This document shows, in pieces, positions 5,945-13,541 of a stretch of DNA of 13,601 nt; the first letter of the stretch is position 1; each line of letters opens with the position of its first letter. The stretch comes from WHTB01 sp050699035 (lineage in GTDB: Bacteria; Actinomycetota; Actinomycetes; Propionibacteriales; Nocardioidaceae): positions 1 to 13,601 of the forward strand of contig JBOHDE010000099.1 in the NCBI GenBank assembly GCA_050699035.1. Reading direction: 5' to 3'. Position numbers and translations under genes: made by a program. Under the pieces are notes generated by a model. It was not told the origin of the DNA. It saw only the letters and a program-made list of their open reading frames with translations, and did no database searches.

Positions 5945-7249
5945 ATGAGCATGAACCCGAGACGAACCGTCATCGCAGCCGGCCTGGCGGTCGCCTGCCT
6001 GACCGCGACCGCTTGTGGGGGCGGCGACGACGCCGGCGGCGGCGGCGCGAAGGAGAACACGGCGACCGGCCCGATCAAGATCTGGCTGTCCAACAACGAG
6101 GCCGAGATCAAGTGGGGCGAGGCGATGGTCGAGGCCTGGAACGCCGAGCACCCAGACGAGGAGATCACCGCCCAGGAGATCCCGGCCGGCAACAGCTCGG
6201 AGGAGGTGATCGGGGCCGCGATCACCGCCGGCAACGCGCCGTGCCTGATCTTCAACACCGCCCCGGTCGCCGTGTCGCAGTTCCAGAAGCAGGGCGGCCT
6301 GGTCTCGCTCAGCTCGTTCGAGGGCGGTGACGACTACATCGAGGAGCGCACCGGCGAGGCCGCCGAGCAGTACCGGTCCGAGGACGGCGAGCTCTACCAG
6401 ATGCCGTGGAAGTCCAACCCGGTGATGATCTTCTACAACAAGGCGCTGATGAAGAAGGCCGGCGTCGACCCGGAGAACCCGCCGCTGGCGACGTACGAAG
6501 AGTTCCTCGCCACCAGCCAGAAGATCGTCGACAGCGGGGCCGCCCAGGCAGCCATCTGGCCCGCGCCGAGCAGCGAGTTCTACCAGTCCTGGTTCGACTT
6601 CTACCCGCTCTTCGCCGCCGAGTCGGAGGGCCAGCAGCTGGTCGAGGACGGGGAGGCCCAGTTCGACTCCGACGCCGGTCAGTCGGTCGCGGACTTCTGG
6701 AGCCAGATGTACGAGAAGGGGCTGTCGCAGAAGGAGGCCTACAACGGCGACTCGTTCGCCGACGGGAAGGCCGCGATGGCGATCGTCGGGCCGTGGGCGA
6801 TCTCGGTGTACGGCGACAAGGTCGACTGGGGCGCTGTCCCGGTGCCGACGTCGTCCGGAGCCCCGGCCGAGGAGGTCTACACGTTCTCGGATGCCAAGAA
6901 CGTCGCGATGTACACCGCCTGCGAGAACCGCGGCACCGCGTGGGAGGTGCTGAAGTTCGCCACCGGCGAGGAGCAGGACGGCGCGCTGCTCGAGCTCACC
7001 GGGCAGATGCCGCTGCGGCAGGACCTGCCCGGCGCGTTCCCGGAGTACTTCGAGAAGAACCCGACCTACACCACCTTCGCCGAGCAGGCGGCACGCACGG
7101 TCGAGGTGCCGAACGTCCCGAACTCCATCGAGATCTGGCAGACCTTCCGCGACGGTTGGTCGGAGTCGGTCATCTTCGGCAAGACCGACCCCGCCAGCGG
7201 CCTGGCTGACGCGGCCGAGGAGGTCAACGGCCTCGCCGGGCAGTCATGA
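5945..7249 (+). CDS. ABC transporter sugar-binding lipoprotein
   Basis: Family 1 extracellular solute-binding protein (SBP_bac_1 type), 434 residues, anchored outside the membrane. The signal peptide is MNPRRTVIAAGLAVACLTATAC with a lipobox ending in the lipidated C24; a Gly/Asp-rich flexible linker follows. The mature domain begins GPIKIWLSNNEAEIKWGEAM and contains the family's AWNAEHPDEEIT, GNAPCLIF, WKSNPVMIFYNKALMKKAGV, GKAAMAIVGPWA and ATGEEQDGALLELTGQMP segments. The start may be ATG 5945 or, more likely, the in-frame ATG 5951, which lies nine bases after AGAGG (5936-5940). The stop overlaps the start of the first permease (ATGA). It should capture the carbohydrate taken up by this locus; the sequence does not reveal the specificity. 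Confidence 0.95.
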   Translation: MSMNPRRTVIAAGLAVACLTATACGGGDDAGGGGAKENTATGPIKIWLSNNEAEIKWGEAMVEAWNAEHPDEEITAQEIPAGNSSEEVIGAAITAGNAPCLIFNTAPVAVSQFQKQGGLVSLSSFEGGDDYIEERTGEAAEQYRSEDGELYQMPWKSNPVMIFYNKALMKKAGVDPENPPLATYEEFLATSQKIVDSGAAQAAIWPAPSSEFYQSWFDFYPLFAAESEGQQLVEDGEAQFDSDAGQSVADFWSQMYEKGLSQKEAYNGDSFADGKAAMAIVGPWAISVYGDKVDWGAVPVPTSSGAPAEEVYTFSDAKNVAMYTACENRGTAWEVLKFATGEEQDGALLELTGQMPLRQDLPGAFPEYFEKNPTYTTFAEQAARTVEVPNVPNSIEIWQTFRDGWSESVIFGKTDPASGLADAAEEVNGLAGQS

Positions 7250-8157
7250 GAGTTCCGAACGAGGGGGCGACCCCGTCGCGGCTGACGGCCCTGCTGGGCC
7301 GTCAGCCGATCGGAGGCCTGCTGGTCGCGCCGTACGTCATCTTCATCGTCGCGGTCTTCGCGTACCCCCTGGGCCTTGCGGTGTGGATGAGCTTCCACGA
7401 CTACTTCTTCACCGCACCCGGTGTGCCGGTCGACCGGCCGTTCGTCGGGTTGGACAACTACGTCGCGGTGCTCAAGGACCCGGCGGTCCGGCAGGCCTTC
7501 GGCAACATCGCCGTCTTCCTGCTGGTGAACGTCCCGCTGACCGTTGTCACCGCACTGCTGCTCGCCAGCGGGCTGAACGGGGCGGTTCGCGGGCTGACGT
7601 TCCTGCGCGTCGCCTACTTCATCCCGTACGTCACGGCGAGCGTGGCGGTCGTGGGCGTGTGGCTGTACATGTTCACGACCAACGGTCTGGTCAACGAGGT
7701 GCTCGGCCCACTCGCCCCGGACCCGTCCTGGCTGGTCAACGAGAGCCTCGTGATGCCGAACATCGCCGTGTTCGTCGCATGGAAGCAGCTCGGCTTCTTC
7801 GTGCTGCTTTACCTTGCCGCGCTGCAGAACGTGCCGAAGGAGCTGTACGAGGCGGCGTCCGTCGACGGCGCGTCCCGGCTCTGGTCGTTCCGGGCCGTGA
7901 CCGTGCCGGGCGTGCGCCCGGCGACCGTCCTCGTGGTCATCCTCGCCACGATCACCGGCGCCAACCTGTTCACCGAGCCGTACCTGCTGACTGGTGGCGG
8001 AGGGCCCAACGGGGCGTCCACCTCGCCGGTGCTGCTGATGTACCAACGCGGCATCGAGCAGGGCAACCCGGACACCGCGGCCGCCATCGGCGTGCTGCTG
8101 GTGCTCGGCGTCGGCCTGCTCGCCCTGGCCAACCGGCGCTTCGTGCGAGGGGACTGA
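7246..8157 (+). CDS. Sugar ABC transporter permease 1 (MalF/UgpA type)
   Basis: Integral membrane subunit of a carbohydrate-uptake ABC transporter, 303 residues with about six transmembrane helices. The first is at about 22-50 (IGGLLVAPYVIFIVAVFAYP). The EAA loop that docks the ATPase is at about 201-221 (YEAASVDGASRLWSFRAVTV, then PG). NLFTEPYLLTGGGGPNGAS (240-258) is typical of the MalF/UgpA-type partner. The ATG overlaps the stop of the binding-protein gene by 4 bases and has no close Shine-Dalgarno sequence, so translation is probably coupled. It should pair with the next gene's product. No ATPase gene is present in the operon. Confidence 0.95.
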   Translation: MRVPNEGATPSRLTALLGRQPIGGLLVAPYVIFIVAVFAYPLGLAVWMSFHDYFFTAPGVPVDRPFVGLDNYVAVLKDPAVRQAFGNIAVFLLVNVPLTVVTALLLASGLNGAVRGLTFLRVAYFIPYVTASVAVVGVWLYMFTTNGLVNEVLGPLAPDPSWLVNESLVMPNIAVFVAWKQLGFFVLLYLAALQNVPKELYEAASVDGASRLWSFRAVTVPGVRPATVLVVILATITGANLFTEPYLLTGGGGPNGASTSPVLLMYQRGIEQGNPDTAAAIGVLLVLGVGLLALANRRFVRGD

Positions 8158-8158
8158 G

Positions 8159-9058
8159 ATGACCGAGCTCGTCGACCCGGAGGCCCCGGTCCGGACGGTG
8201 CCCGCCGCGACCGCACCGCCCCGACCTCCCACCAGGATCGGCTCCGCGCTGCGCACCACCTTGCTCGTGGCCGGCGCCGTCGTCTTCCTGTTCCCCTTCT
8301 ACTACATGCTGCTCGGCTCGTTCCAGGCCGAGCCGGACCCCTCGCCATCGGCGCTGCTGCCCACCGGCAACCTGACGCTGGACAACTACCGGCAGATCGA
8401 CGAGTCACTGAACCTGCTGCAGTCCTTGGCCAACTCCGGGATCTTCACCGGCGGGGTGATCCTCGGCACCGTCGTGTTCGGGGTGCTGGCGGGGTACGCG
8501 CTGGCGCGGCTGCACTTCCGCGGCCGCGGGTCGCTGTTCGCGATGGTCCTGCTGATCCAGGTCGTGCCGTTCCAGCTGCTGATCATCCCGCTGTACGTCA
8601 TGGTGGTCCGGACCTACGGCCTGGCCGACAACCACCTCGGCATCATCTTGCCGTACGCGATCAACACGACCGCCGTGTTCGTGTTCCGGCAGTTCTTCCT
8701 GCAGCTGCCGGACGACCTGTTCTCGGCCGCCCGGATCGACGGCGCCGGGGAGCTCCGCATCCTGTGGTCCGTCGCGCTGCCGCTGGTCAGGCCGGCGTTG
8801 CTGACCGCCGTCCTGCTGACCTTCATCGGCCCGTGGAACGAGTTCCTGTGGCCGTTCCTGATCACCAAGGACCCCGACATGCAGCCACTCGCGGTGTCGC
8901 TGGCCAACTACATCAGCACCATCTCCGGCGAGGCGGCCAACCCGTACGGCGCCATCCTCGCCGGTGCCTGCGTGCTCGCCGCACCCGCCATCGCCCTCTT
9001 CGTCGTCTTCCAGCGACACTTCACCTCGACCGACCTCGGCTCGGGTGTGAAGGGCTGA
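8159..9058 (+). CDS. Sugar ABC transporter permease 2 (MalG/UgpE type)
   Basis: Second membrane subunit of the same transporter, 299 residues. A Pro-rich cytoplasmic N-terminus (PAATAPPRPPTR) precedes helix 1 (LLVAGAVVFLFPFYYMLLGS, 35-54). NLTLDNYRQI (71-80) is the segment usual after helix 1 in this group. The EAA loop is at about 189-208 (SAARIDGAGELRILWSVALP), followed by PWNEFLWPF (225-233) and the C-terminal QRHFTSTDLGSGVKG. These place it in the MalG/UgpE group. The start is ATG 8159, one base after the previous stop, with AGGGGA about six bases upstream inside the preceding gene. Confidence 0.95.
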   Translation: MTELVDPEAPVRTVPAATAPPRPPTRIGSALRTTLLVAGAVVFLFPFYYMLLGSFQAEPDPSPSALLPTGNLTLDNYRQIDESLNLLQSLANSGIFTGGVILGTVVFGVLAGYALARLHFRGRGSLFAMVLLIQVVPFQLLIIPLYVMVVRTYGLADNHLGIILPYAINTTAVFVFRQFFLQLPDDLFSAARIDGAGELRILWSVALPLVRPALLTAVLLTFIGPWNEFLWPFLITKDPDMQPLAVSLANYISTISGEAANPYGAILAGACVLAAPAIALFVVFQRHFTSTDLGSGVKG

Positions 9059-9079
9059 CCATGTCCACACCGCAGATGC

Positions 9080-9085
9080 AAGGAG
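9080..9085 (+). promoter_or_regulatory. Ribosome binding site that fixes the GH130 start
   Basis: AAGGAG lies five bases before ATG 9091 and is the strongest Shine-Dalgarno sequence in the operon. It favours 9091 over the in-frame ATGs at 9061 and 9076. Confidence 0.7.
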
Positions 9086-9090
9086 ACTCG

Positions 9091-10053
9091 ATGCACCCCG
9101 CCCCACCCGCGCAGTTCCCGCTCGGCCCGTTCCGGCCGTACGAGAAGAACCCGATCCTGCGCCCGCGCGGCACCAGCTGGGAGTCCGGCCACGTCTACAA
9201 CCCCGCGGCCGTGGTGAAGGACGGGCAGGTCGTGCTCCTCTACCGGGCGCACGCGGACGACATCGTGTCGCACGTCGGGCTGGCGACCAGCGACGACGGC
9301 TACACCTTCGACCGTCGCCCCGACCCGGTGCTCAGCCCGAGCGAGGCGTACGACGTGCATGGGTGCGAGGACCCACGGGTGACCGAGGTCGACGGGACGT
9401 ACTACCTCACCTACACCGGCTGGGACGGCGACGCCGCGGTGCAGCTGTGCCTCGCGACTTCCACCGACCTGGTGACGTGGGAGAAGCACGGGCCGATCTT
9501 CCCGGAGTTCAACACGTTCCGCCCGGCGGCCGATGCGCCGACAGGTCCGTGGAGCAAGGCCGGGGCGATCCTGGGGACGCCGATCGACGGCCGTTACCTG
9601 ATGTACTTCGGCGAGGGCTCGATCTACCACGCCTGGTCAGACGACCTCATCCACTGGACACCCGGCTCCAACGACGAGCCGATCATGACGCCGCAGCCCG
9701 GCACGTACACGTCCTTCCTGGTGGAGGTCGGTCCGCCGCCGATCATCACCGACAACGGCCTGATCCTGATGCTGCACAACGCGGCGGTCAAGAACGGCGA
9801 CGGCTCGGTGCGCTACACCTGCGGGCAGATCCTGTTCGACCCGGCGCGTCCCACCGAGATCCTGGCCCGGATGGACCGGCCGTGGCTGGAGCCCGAGACG
9901 TTCGAGGACACCCACGGGCTGGTGTCGAACGTGACCTTCGTCGAGGGGCTGGTGTTCTTCGAGGACGCCTGGTTCGCGTACTACGGCCAGTCCGACTCGA
10001 CCCTCGGCGTCGCGGTCCATCGGGTCGGCGACACGTACGCGCGACCGGCATGA
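9091..10053 (+). CDS. Glycoside hydrolase family 130 enzyme (mannoside phosphorylase or mannosidase)
   Basis: Five-bladed beta-propeller enzyme, 320 residues, with no signal peptide, so it acts on imported sugar in the cytoplasm. Family landmarks include NPAAVV (37-42), LLYRAH (49-54), GCEDPR (91-96, where D94 is the presumed general acid), KAGAILGTPIDGRYLMYFGE (156-175), VGPPPIITDNG (213-223), SNVTFVEG (279-286) and AYYGQSDSTLGVA (296-308). Characterised GH130 enzymes are inverting beta-mannoside phosphorylases (beta-1,4 or beta-1,2) or beta-1,2-mannosidases. The blade-4 segment reads YFGEGSIYHAW, which may fit the hydrolase-type members better than the phosphorylases. It lies 32 bp after permease 2 and overlaps the isomerase by 4 bases. 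Family is secure; linkage and reaction type are open. Confidence 0.88.
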   Translation: MHPAPPAQFPLGPFRPYEKNPILRPRGTSWESGHVYNPAAVVKDGQVVLLYRAHADDIVSHVGLATSDDGYTFDRRPDPVLSPSEAYDVHGCEDPRVTEVDGTYYLTYTGWDGDAAVQLCLATSTDLVTWEKHGPIFPEFNTFRPAADAPTGPWSKAGAILGTPIDGRYLMYFGEGSIYHAWSDDLIHWTPGSNDEPIMTPQPGTYTSFLVEVGPPPIITDNGLILMLHNAAVKNGDGSVRYTCGQILFDPARPTEILARMDRPWLEPETFEDTHGLVSNVTFVEGLVFFEDAWFAYYGQSDSTLGVAVHRVGDTYARPA

Positions 10054-11315
10054 CCGCGACCGTGCCGTCGACCGAAACCCACCGGCAGGCCTGGCTGGCC
10101 AGCGCCGCGCATCGACGCTGGCTGGAGGCGGAGACCGACCACCTGCTCGGGCTGCTCCCGGCGGCGGTCGACCCGCGCGGTGGGTTCGGCTGGCTCGACG
10201 CGCAGAACCGGCTCACGCCGGGCCGTCCGGCCGAGCTCTGGATCACCTGCCGGATGACCCATGTCGCCGCACTCGGCCAGCTCCGCGGCCGACCCGGCAA
10301 CACCGCCCTGCTCGACCACGGGGTGCGAGCTCTCGACGGCCCGTTCGCCGACCAGGTGCACGGCGGGTGGCACGCCGTCCGACCCGACGGGGCGGCCTCG
10401 GCCCAGGTGAAGGGCGCGTACGAGCACGCGTTCGTCGTACTCGCGGCGTCTAGTGTGTGCGTGGCGGGACATCCGGGCGGCCCGGCCCTGCTCGATCGCG
10501 CGCTGGCGGCGCTGCTCGAGAGGTTCTGGGAGGACGACCACGGGCTCATCGCCGACCGCTGGGATCCGGCCACCGGTCGCCTCGACCCCTACCGCGGCGT
10601 GAACGCCAACATGCACACCGTCGAGGCGCTGCTCGCGGCGTACGACGTGACGTCCGACCGCTCGCACCTCGACACCGCGTTGCGGATCACCACCCGCGTC
10701 GTCGACGAGTTCGCCCGCTCGCACGACTGGCGGATCCCCGAGCATTTCGACGCCGCGTGGAACCCTCGGCTCGACTTCAACCGGGACACGCCGGCCGACC
10801 CGTTCCGGCCGTACGGCGCGACCGTCGGGCACTGGCTCGAGTGGTCGCGGCTGTGCCTGCAGCTGCGCGCCTCCCTCGGCCCCGGTGCCGCGCCGGACTG
10901 GCTGCTGCCTCATGCCCGCAGCCTGTTCGCCGCTGCGGTCGAGCAGGGCTGGGCCGCCGACGGTGCGCCCGGCTTCGTCTACACGGTCGACTGGGACGGG
11001 ACGCCCGTCGTCGCCGAGCGGATGCACTGGGTCGCGGCGGAGGCCACGGCAACGGCCGCGGCGCTCTGGCTGGAGACGGCCGAGCCGGAGTACACCACCT
11101 GGTACGAGATGTGGTGGGACCACATCGACACGACGCACCGCGACCACGAGCGGGGCGGTTGGCACCACGAGCTCGACCGCGACGGACGGCCCAGTTCGAC
11201 CGTCTGGTCAGGCAAGCCCGACCTCTACCACGCCGTCCAGGCAACCCTGATGCCGCGGCTGCCGCTGACGCCGACGTTCGCGACCGCACTCGCCCGCGGC
11301 CTGTTGCGCGACTGA
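10050..11315 (+). CDS. AGE-family aldose-ketose isomerase (mannose isomerase / YihS-like)
   Basis: The predicted (alpha/alpha)6-barrel of the N-acylglucosamine 2-epimerase superfamily, 421 residues, cytoplasmic. Residues expected at the active site of YihS-type isomerases are present: R68 (WITCRMTH), Y124 (AYEHAF), N185 and H189 (NANMHTVEA), H261 (GHWLEWSRL), W327 and E331 (MHWVAAEA), and H394 in KPDLYHAVQA. The KPDxYH ending fits mannose/sulfoquinovose aldose-ketose isomerases better than cellobiose or mannobiose 2-epimerases. Beside a GH130 gene, mannose to fructose is the likely reaction. The ATG overlaps the GH130 stop (ATGA), has no Shine-Dalgarno sequence, and is probably translated by coupling. 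It is the last gene of the operon; only 13 bp separate it from the convergent secreted-protein gene. Confidence 0.88.
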   Translation: MTATVPSTETHRQAWLASAAHRRWLEAETDHLLGLLPAAVDPRGGFGWLDAQNRLTPGRPAELWITCRMTHVAALGQLRGRPGNTALLDHGVRALDGPFADQVHGGWHAVRPDGAASAQVKGAYEHAFVVLAASSVCVAGHPGGPALLDRALAALLERFWEDDHGLIADRWDPATGRLDPYRGVNANMHTVEALLAAYDVTSDRSHLDTALRITTRVVDEFARSHDWRIPEHFDAAWNPRLDFNRDTPADPFRPYGATVGHWLEWSRLCLQLRASLGPGAAPDWLLPHARSLFAAAVEQGWAADGAPGFVYTVDWDGTPVVAERMHWVAAEATATAAALWLETAEPEYTTWYEMWWDHIDTTHRDHERGGWHHELDRDGRPSSTVWSGKPDLYHAVQATLMPRLPLTPTFATALARGLLRD

Positions 11316-11328
11316 CTCTCCGGGCCGG

Positions 11329-13404
11329 TCAGCGGGTCACGGTCGCGAAACCGCCCGGCGCCAGCCGCACCTCGACCTCTGCTCCGGACACCTCGTCGGC
11401 GTACCAGAGCCGGCCGTCGGCGCGGTACGACCGCACGACGCTGTCGTCGCCGGGCGCCGCCTCGACCATCCGGCGCTGCACCTCTCGTGAGGCGTTGCTC
11501 AGCAGCGTCGCGCCCGCGTCGGCACCGGACAGGGCGAGCCTGGACACGACCGGCCGCAGCAGCAACGCGTCGAGCCGCGCCGGCGGTCGGTCCTTGCCCA
11601 CAGCATCGACCTGGAGTACGCCGGCCGATCCGGGCAGCTCCTCGCGCAGCGTCACCGGCAGCAGCGCGCCGGGCGCCTCACTGACCCCCTGTGCGCCGGC
11701 CCGCCCGGTGTCGACCGAGCCGAGCTGCCGGCCGGCGCTCGTCCAGCGCAGCTCGGTGGCCCGGCGCGTGTCACGCCGGTCGACGACCGCGGCAACGAGT
11801 CGCGGGCCGTCGGCCTCGGGGACGGTCCAGCGGGCCGTCGCACCGGGGTCGAGCTCCAGGGCCGAACCGCTCCAGCCTGACTCCCCGGTCCATCCGGGGT
11901 CCGGAGTCACGACGCGGCCCGGCCCGTCGACCTCGCCGGCCTCCGCCTCGACCACGGTCACCCCGTCCTGCCCGTCCTGCGACGTGAGCCGCTGCGCCGC
12001 GGCGGCGAGGTCGGGTCGCTGGTCGAGGGCGAGCATCGAGAGCTGGCCGTGGATGGTGGACTCGGCTCCCGAGTTGTGGTTGACGACGCCGTCACCGTTC
12101 AGGCCGTCGAACGTGCGACCGGTCTCCGGGTCGTACATCTGCTCGCCGGCCGCGTTCGCGCCGAAGTACCACGACGCGGTCAGCGGGACCAGCTGCTCGA
12201 ACCCCGGAGCGTCGCTCGCGTCGGCCACCGCCAGCAGGGACCGCAGCCGTGAGTCCACGCCGTAGGCGATCTGGGTACGGTCGGCCGGCACCGGCAGCCA
12301 GCCGTTGACGGCGCCGGTCGCCGTCAGCAGGTACGGCGTGAACGTGCCGGAGTCGCGCACCGCCGAAGCAAGCAGCTGCGGGCGTTCCAGGACCGAAGCG
12401 CTGGCCGCCAGCGCGGCCGGCATCTGCGACGCCCAGGCGTGCCACAAGGACCGGGAATGGGTCCACGGCAAGATCGCGCCGTACGGGAAGGTGCGGGAGT
12501 CCCCGGCCGACATCGCAGCGACGCCCTCGGCGTACTTGGCGAGGGCTGTCGAGGCTCGCTGCCGCGCCGCCCGGTCGCGGCCGCCGGCCTCGACGTACGC
12601 GGCGAGCCCGAGCATCGCCTCCGCGGTGGCATCAGCGCCGTCGACGATGAGCCACGCCGGCACCCGCGCACCGTCGGACACCTCCCAGCTCCCGTACTGC
12701 GCCAACGACTGACGCTCGACGGCGCCGAGGGCGAGGTCGAGACGGTCGGCCAGGAAGGTGGCGAACGCGGGGTCGTCCTCGGCGAACGCGGCGTAGCCCT
12801 CACCGAGCGCCCAGATGGTGCGCGCCAGCCAGTACGACTCGGCCGAGTCGCTCGGGTCGGGTAGCTCGACCGGCTCGGGGCTCGGGTTGAGCGTGCCGTC
12901 GGGCTGCATCCACAAGACCACGTTGCCAGCGTTCGGACCATCGACCGTCTGGAGGTAGGTGACGGTCCGGAGCAGCTGGTAGGCGCGGTCGCGGCTGTGC
13001 GCGTCGCCATGCTGTCGCCAGTGCCGCAGGTAGACCACCGAAGCGCGGGTCAGATCGTCGGCGTTGTAGGCGCCCTGGCCCCAGGTGTCGGTCGCCGGGT
13101 CGTAAGGCCCGCCGCCGATCCGTTCGTAGTGGCCGTCGGCGCGCCGGTCCGCGTAGGTCCAGAGCGCACCGAGGTCCGGCTCCTGCTCGATGCGGTAGGT
13201 CGTGTGGCTCGCCGTCGGCGTCGGGCGCACGGTGTCGGAGAGGAAGTCGAGGTGGTCGAGGTTGGCCAGTGGCGCAGCGGCCGGTTCGGCGGTTGGGAGG
13301 GTCGCCGCGGCCGGACTCGGCATCGGTGCGGAGAGCGCCAGACCCATCGTCAGGCTCGTCAGCGCGACCACCAGTCGGCGGGGGACGGCACGGGTCAGGT
13401 GCAT
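11329..13404 (-). CDS. Secreted helical-toroid protein, candidate glycan-active enzyme of unknown family
   Basis: Exported protein of 691 residues. The Sec signal (RRLVVALTSLTMGLALSAP) probably ends with cleavage near residue 34. Residues about 45-465 are rich in helices with repeated aromatic/acidic motifs: GGGPYDPATDTWGQGAYNAD (97-116), SDSAESYWLARTIWALGEGY (185-204), FPYGAILPWTHSRSLWHAWA (306-325) and NHNSGAESTIHGQLSMLAL (442-460). This pattern recalls (alpha/alpha)6 six-hairpin glycosidases and lyases, but I cannot name a family. Residues about 484-615 (VEAEAGEVDGPG, then a beta-rich part) look like a CBM-like beta-sandwich, and a further beta stretch runs to the end. The start is ATG 13404-13402, six bases after GGAG (complement of 13411-13414). 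Its promoter carries the locus LacI operator. Candidate acids are E189, E448 and D186, by position only. Confidence 0.85.
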   Translation of the reverse strand: MHLTRAVPRRLVVALTSLTMGLALSAPMPSPAAATLPTAEPAAAPLANLDHLDFLSDTVRPTPTASHTTYRIEQEPDLGALWTYADRRADGHYERIGGGPYDPATDTWGQGAYNADDLTRASVVYLRHWRQHGDAHSRDRAYQLLRTVTYLQTVDGPNAGNVVLWMQPDGTLNPSPEPVELPDPSDSAESYWLARTIWALGEGYAAFAEDDPAFATFLADRLDLALGAVERQSLAQYGSWEVSDGARVPAWLIVDGADATAEAMLGLAAYVEAGGRDRAARQRASTALAKYAEGVAAMSAGDSRTFPYGAILPWTHSRSLWHAWASQMPAALAASASVLERPQLLASAVRDSGTFTPYLLTATGAVNGWLPVPADRTQIAYGVDSRLRSLLAVADASDAPGFEQLVPLTASWYFGANAAGEQMYDPETGRTFDGLNGDGVVNHNSGAESTIHGQLSMLALDQRPDLAAAAQRLTSQDGQDGVTVVEAEAGEVDGPGRVVTPDPGWTGESGWSGSALELDPGATARWTVPEADGPRLVAAVVDRRDTRRATELRWTSAGRQLGSVDTGRAGAQGVSEAPGALLPVTLREELPGSAGVLQVDAVGKDRPPARLDALLLRPVVSRLALSGADAGATLLSNASREVQRRMVEAAPGDDSVVRSYRADGRLWYADEVSGAEVEVRLAPGGFATVTR

Positions 13405-13431
13405 GGGTCTCTCCGATCAGGGGGTGGCCCA

Positions 13432-13460
13432 TCTGAACCGGTTTAGTTCCGTTAAGTCAA
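13432..13460 (-). promoter_or_regulatory. Promoter of the secreted-protein gene with LacI-type operator
   Basis: Read on the minus strand: TTGACT (13460-13455), eight bases, the operator CTAAACCGGTTCAG (13446-13433), and TTCAGA or TCAGAT as a weak -10 that overlaps the end of the operator. The operator is a palindrome but for one pair. It differs from the lacI-operon operator at two of 14 positions and stands at exactly the same distance from the -35, so the LacI protein encoded at 4860 very probably represses this gene too. Confidence 0.82.
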
Positions 13461-13541
13461 GGCCTGGCGGTCGAGGGCTGCGCCCCACTTCCCGCCGAGG
13501 TTGCCGATGCTGCCCAGGACCTCCGTCGAGGATGGGGCGGG
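13461..13541. other. Gap after polA with no recognised gene
   Basis: Eighty-one bases between the polA stop and the promoter at 13432-13460. On the minus strand the polA frame stays open past its TGA for 29 codons, to a TAA at 13454-13452, with G/C-ending codons; no start codon is available to make this a separate gene. No convincing terminator hairpin for polA was found here. Confidence 0.5.

Noticed and set aside
8764..9090. Upstream extension of the GH130 frame into the second permease
   Set aside because: The frame is open only as a shadow of the permease; AAGGAG before ATG 9091 and the start of family homology at LGPFRPYEKNPIL mark the true start.
5945..11315. Sulfoquinovose catabolism operon, because of the YihS-like isomerase
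   Set aside because: No sulfoquinovosidase (GH31), sulfofructose kinase, aldolase, transaldolase or sulfonate exporter is present; GH130 next door points to mannosides instead. The isomerase alone cannot exclude it.
11312..11332. CTGAC/GTCAG dyad in the 13-bp gap between the convergent isomerase and secreted-protein genes
   Set aside because: The 5-bp arms arise because each gene ends in TGA within CTGA; too weak to call a terminator.
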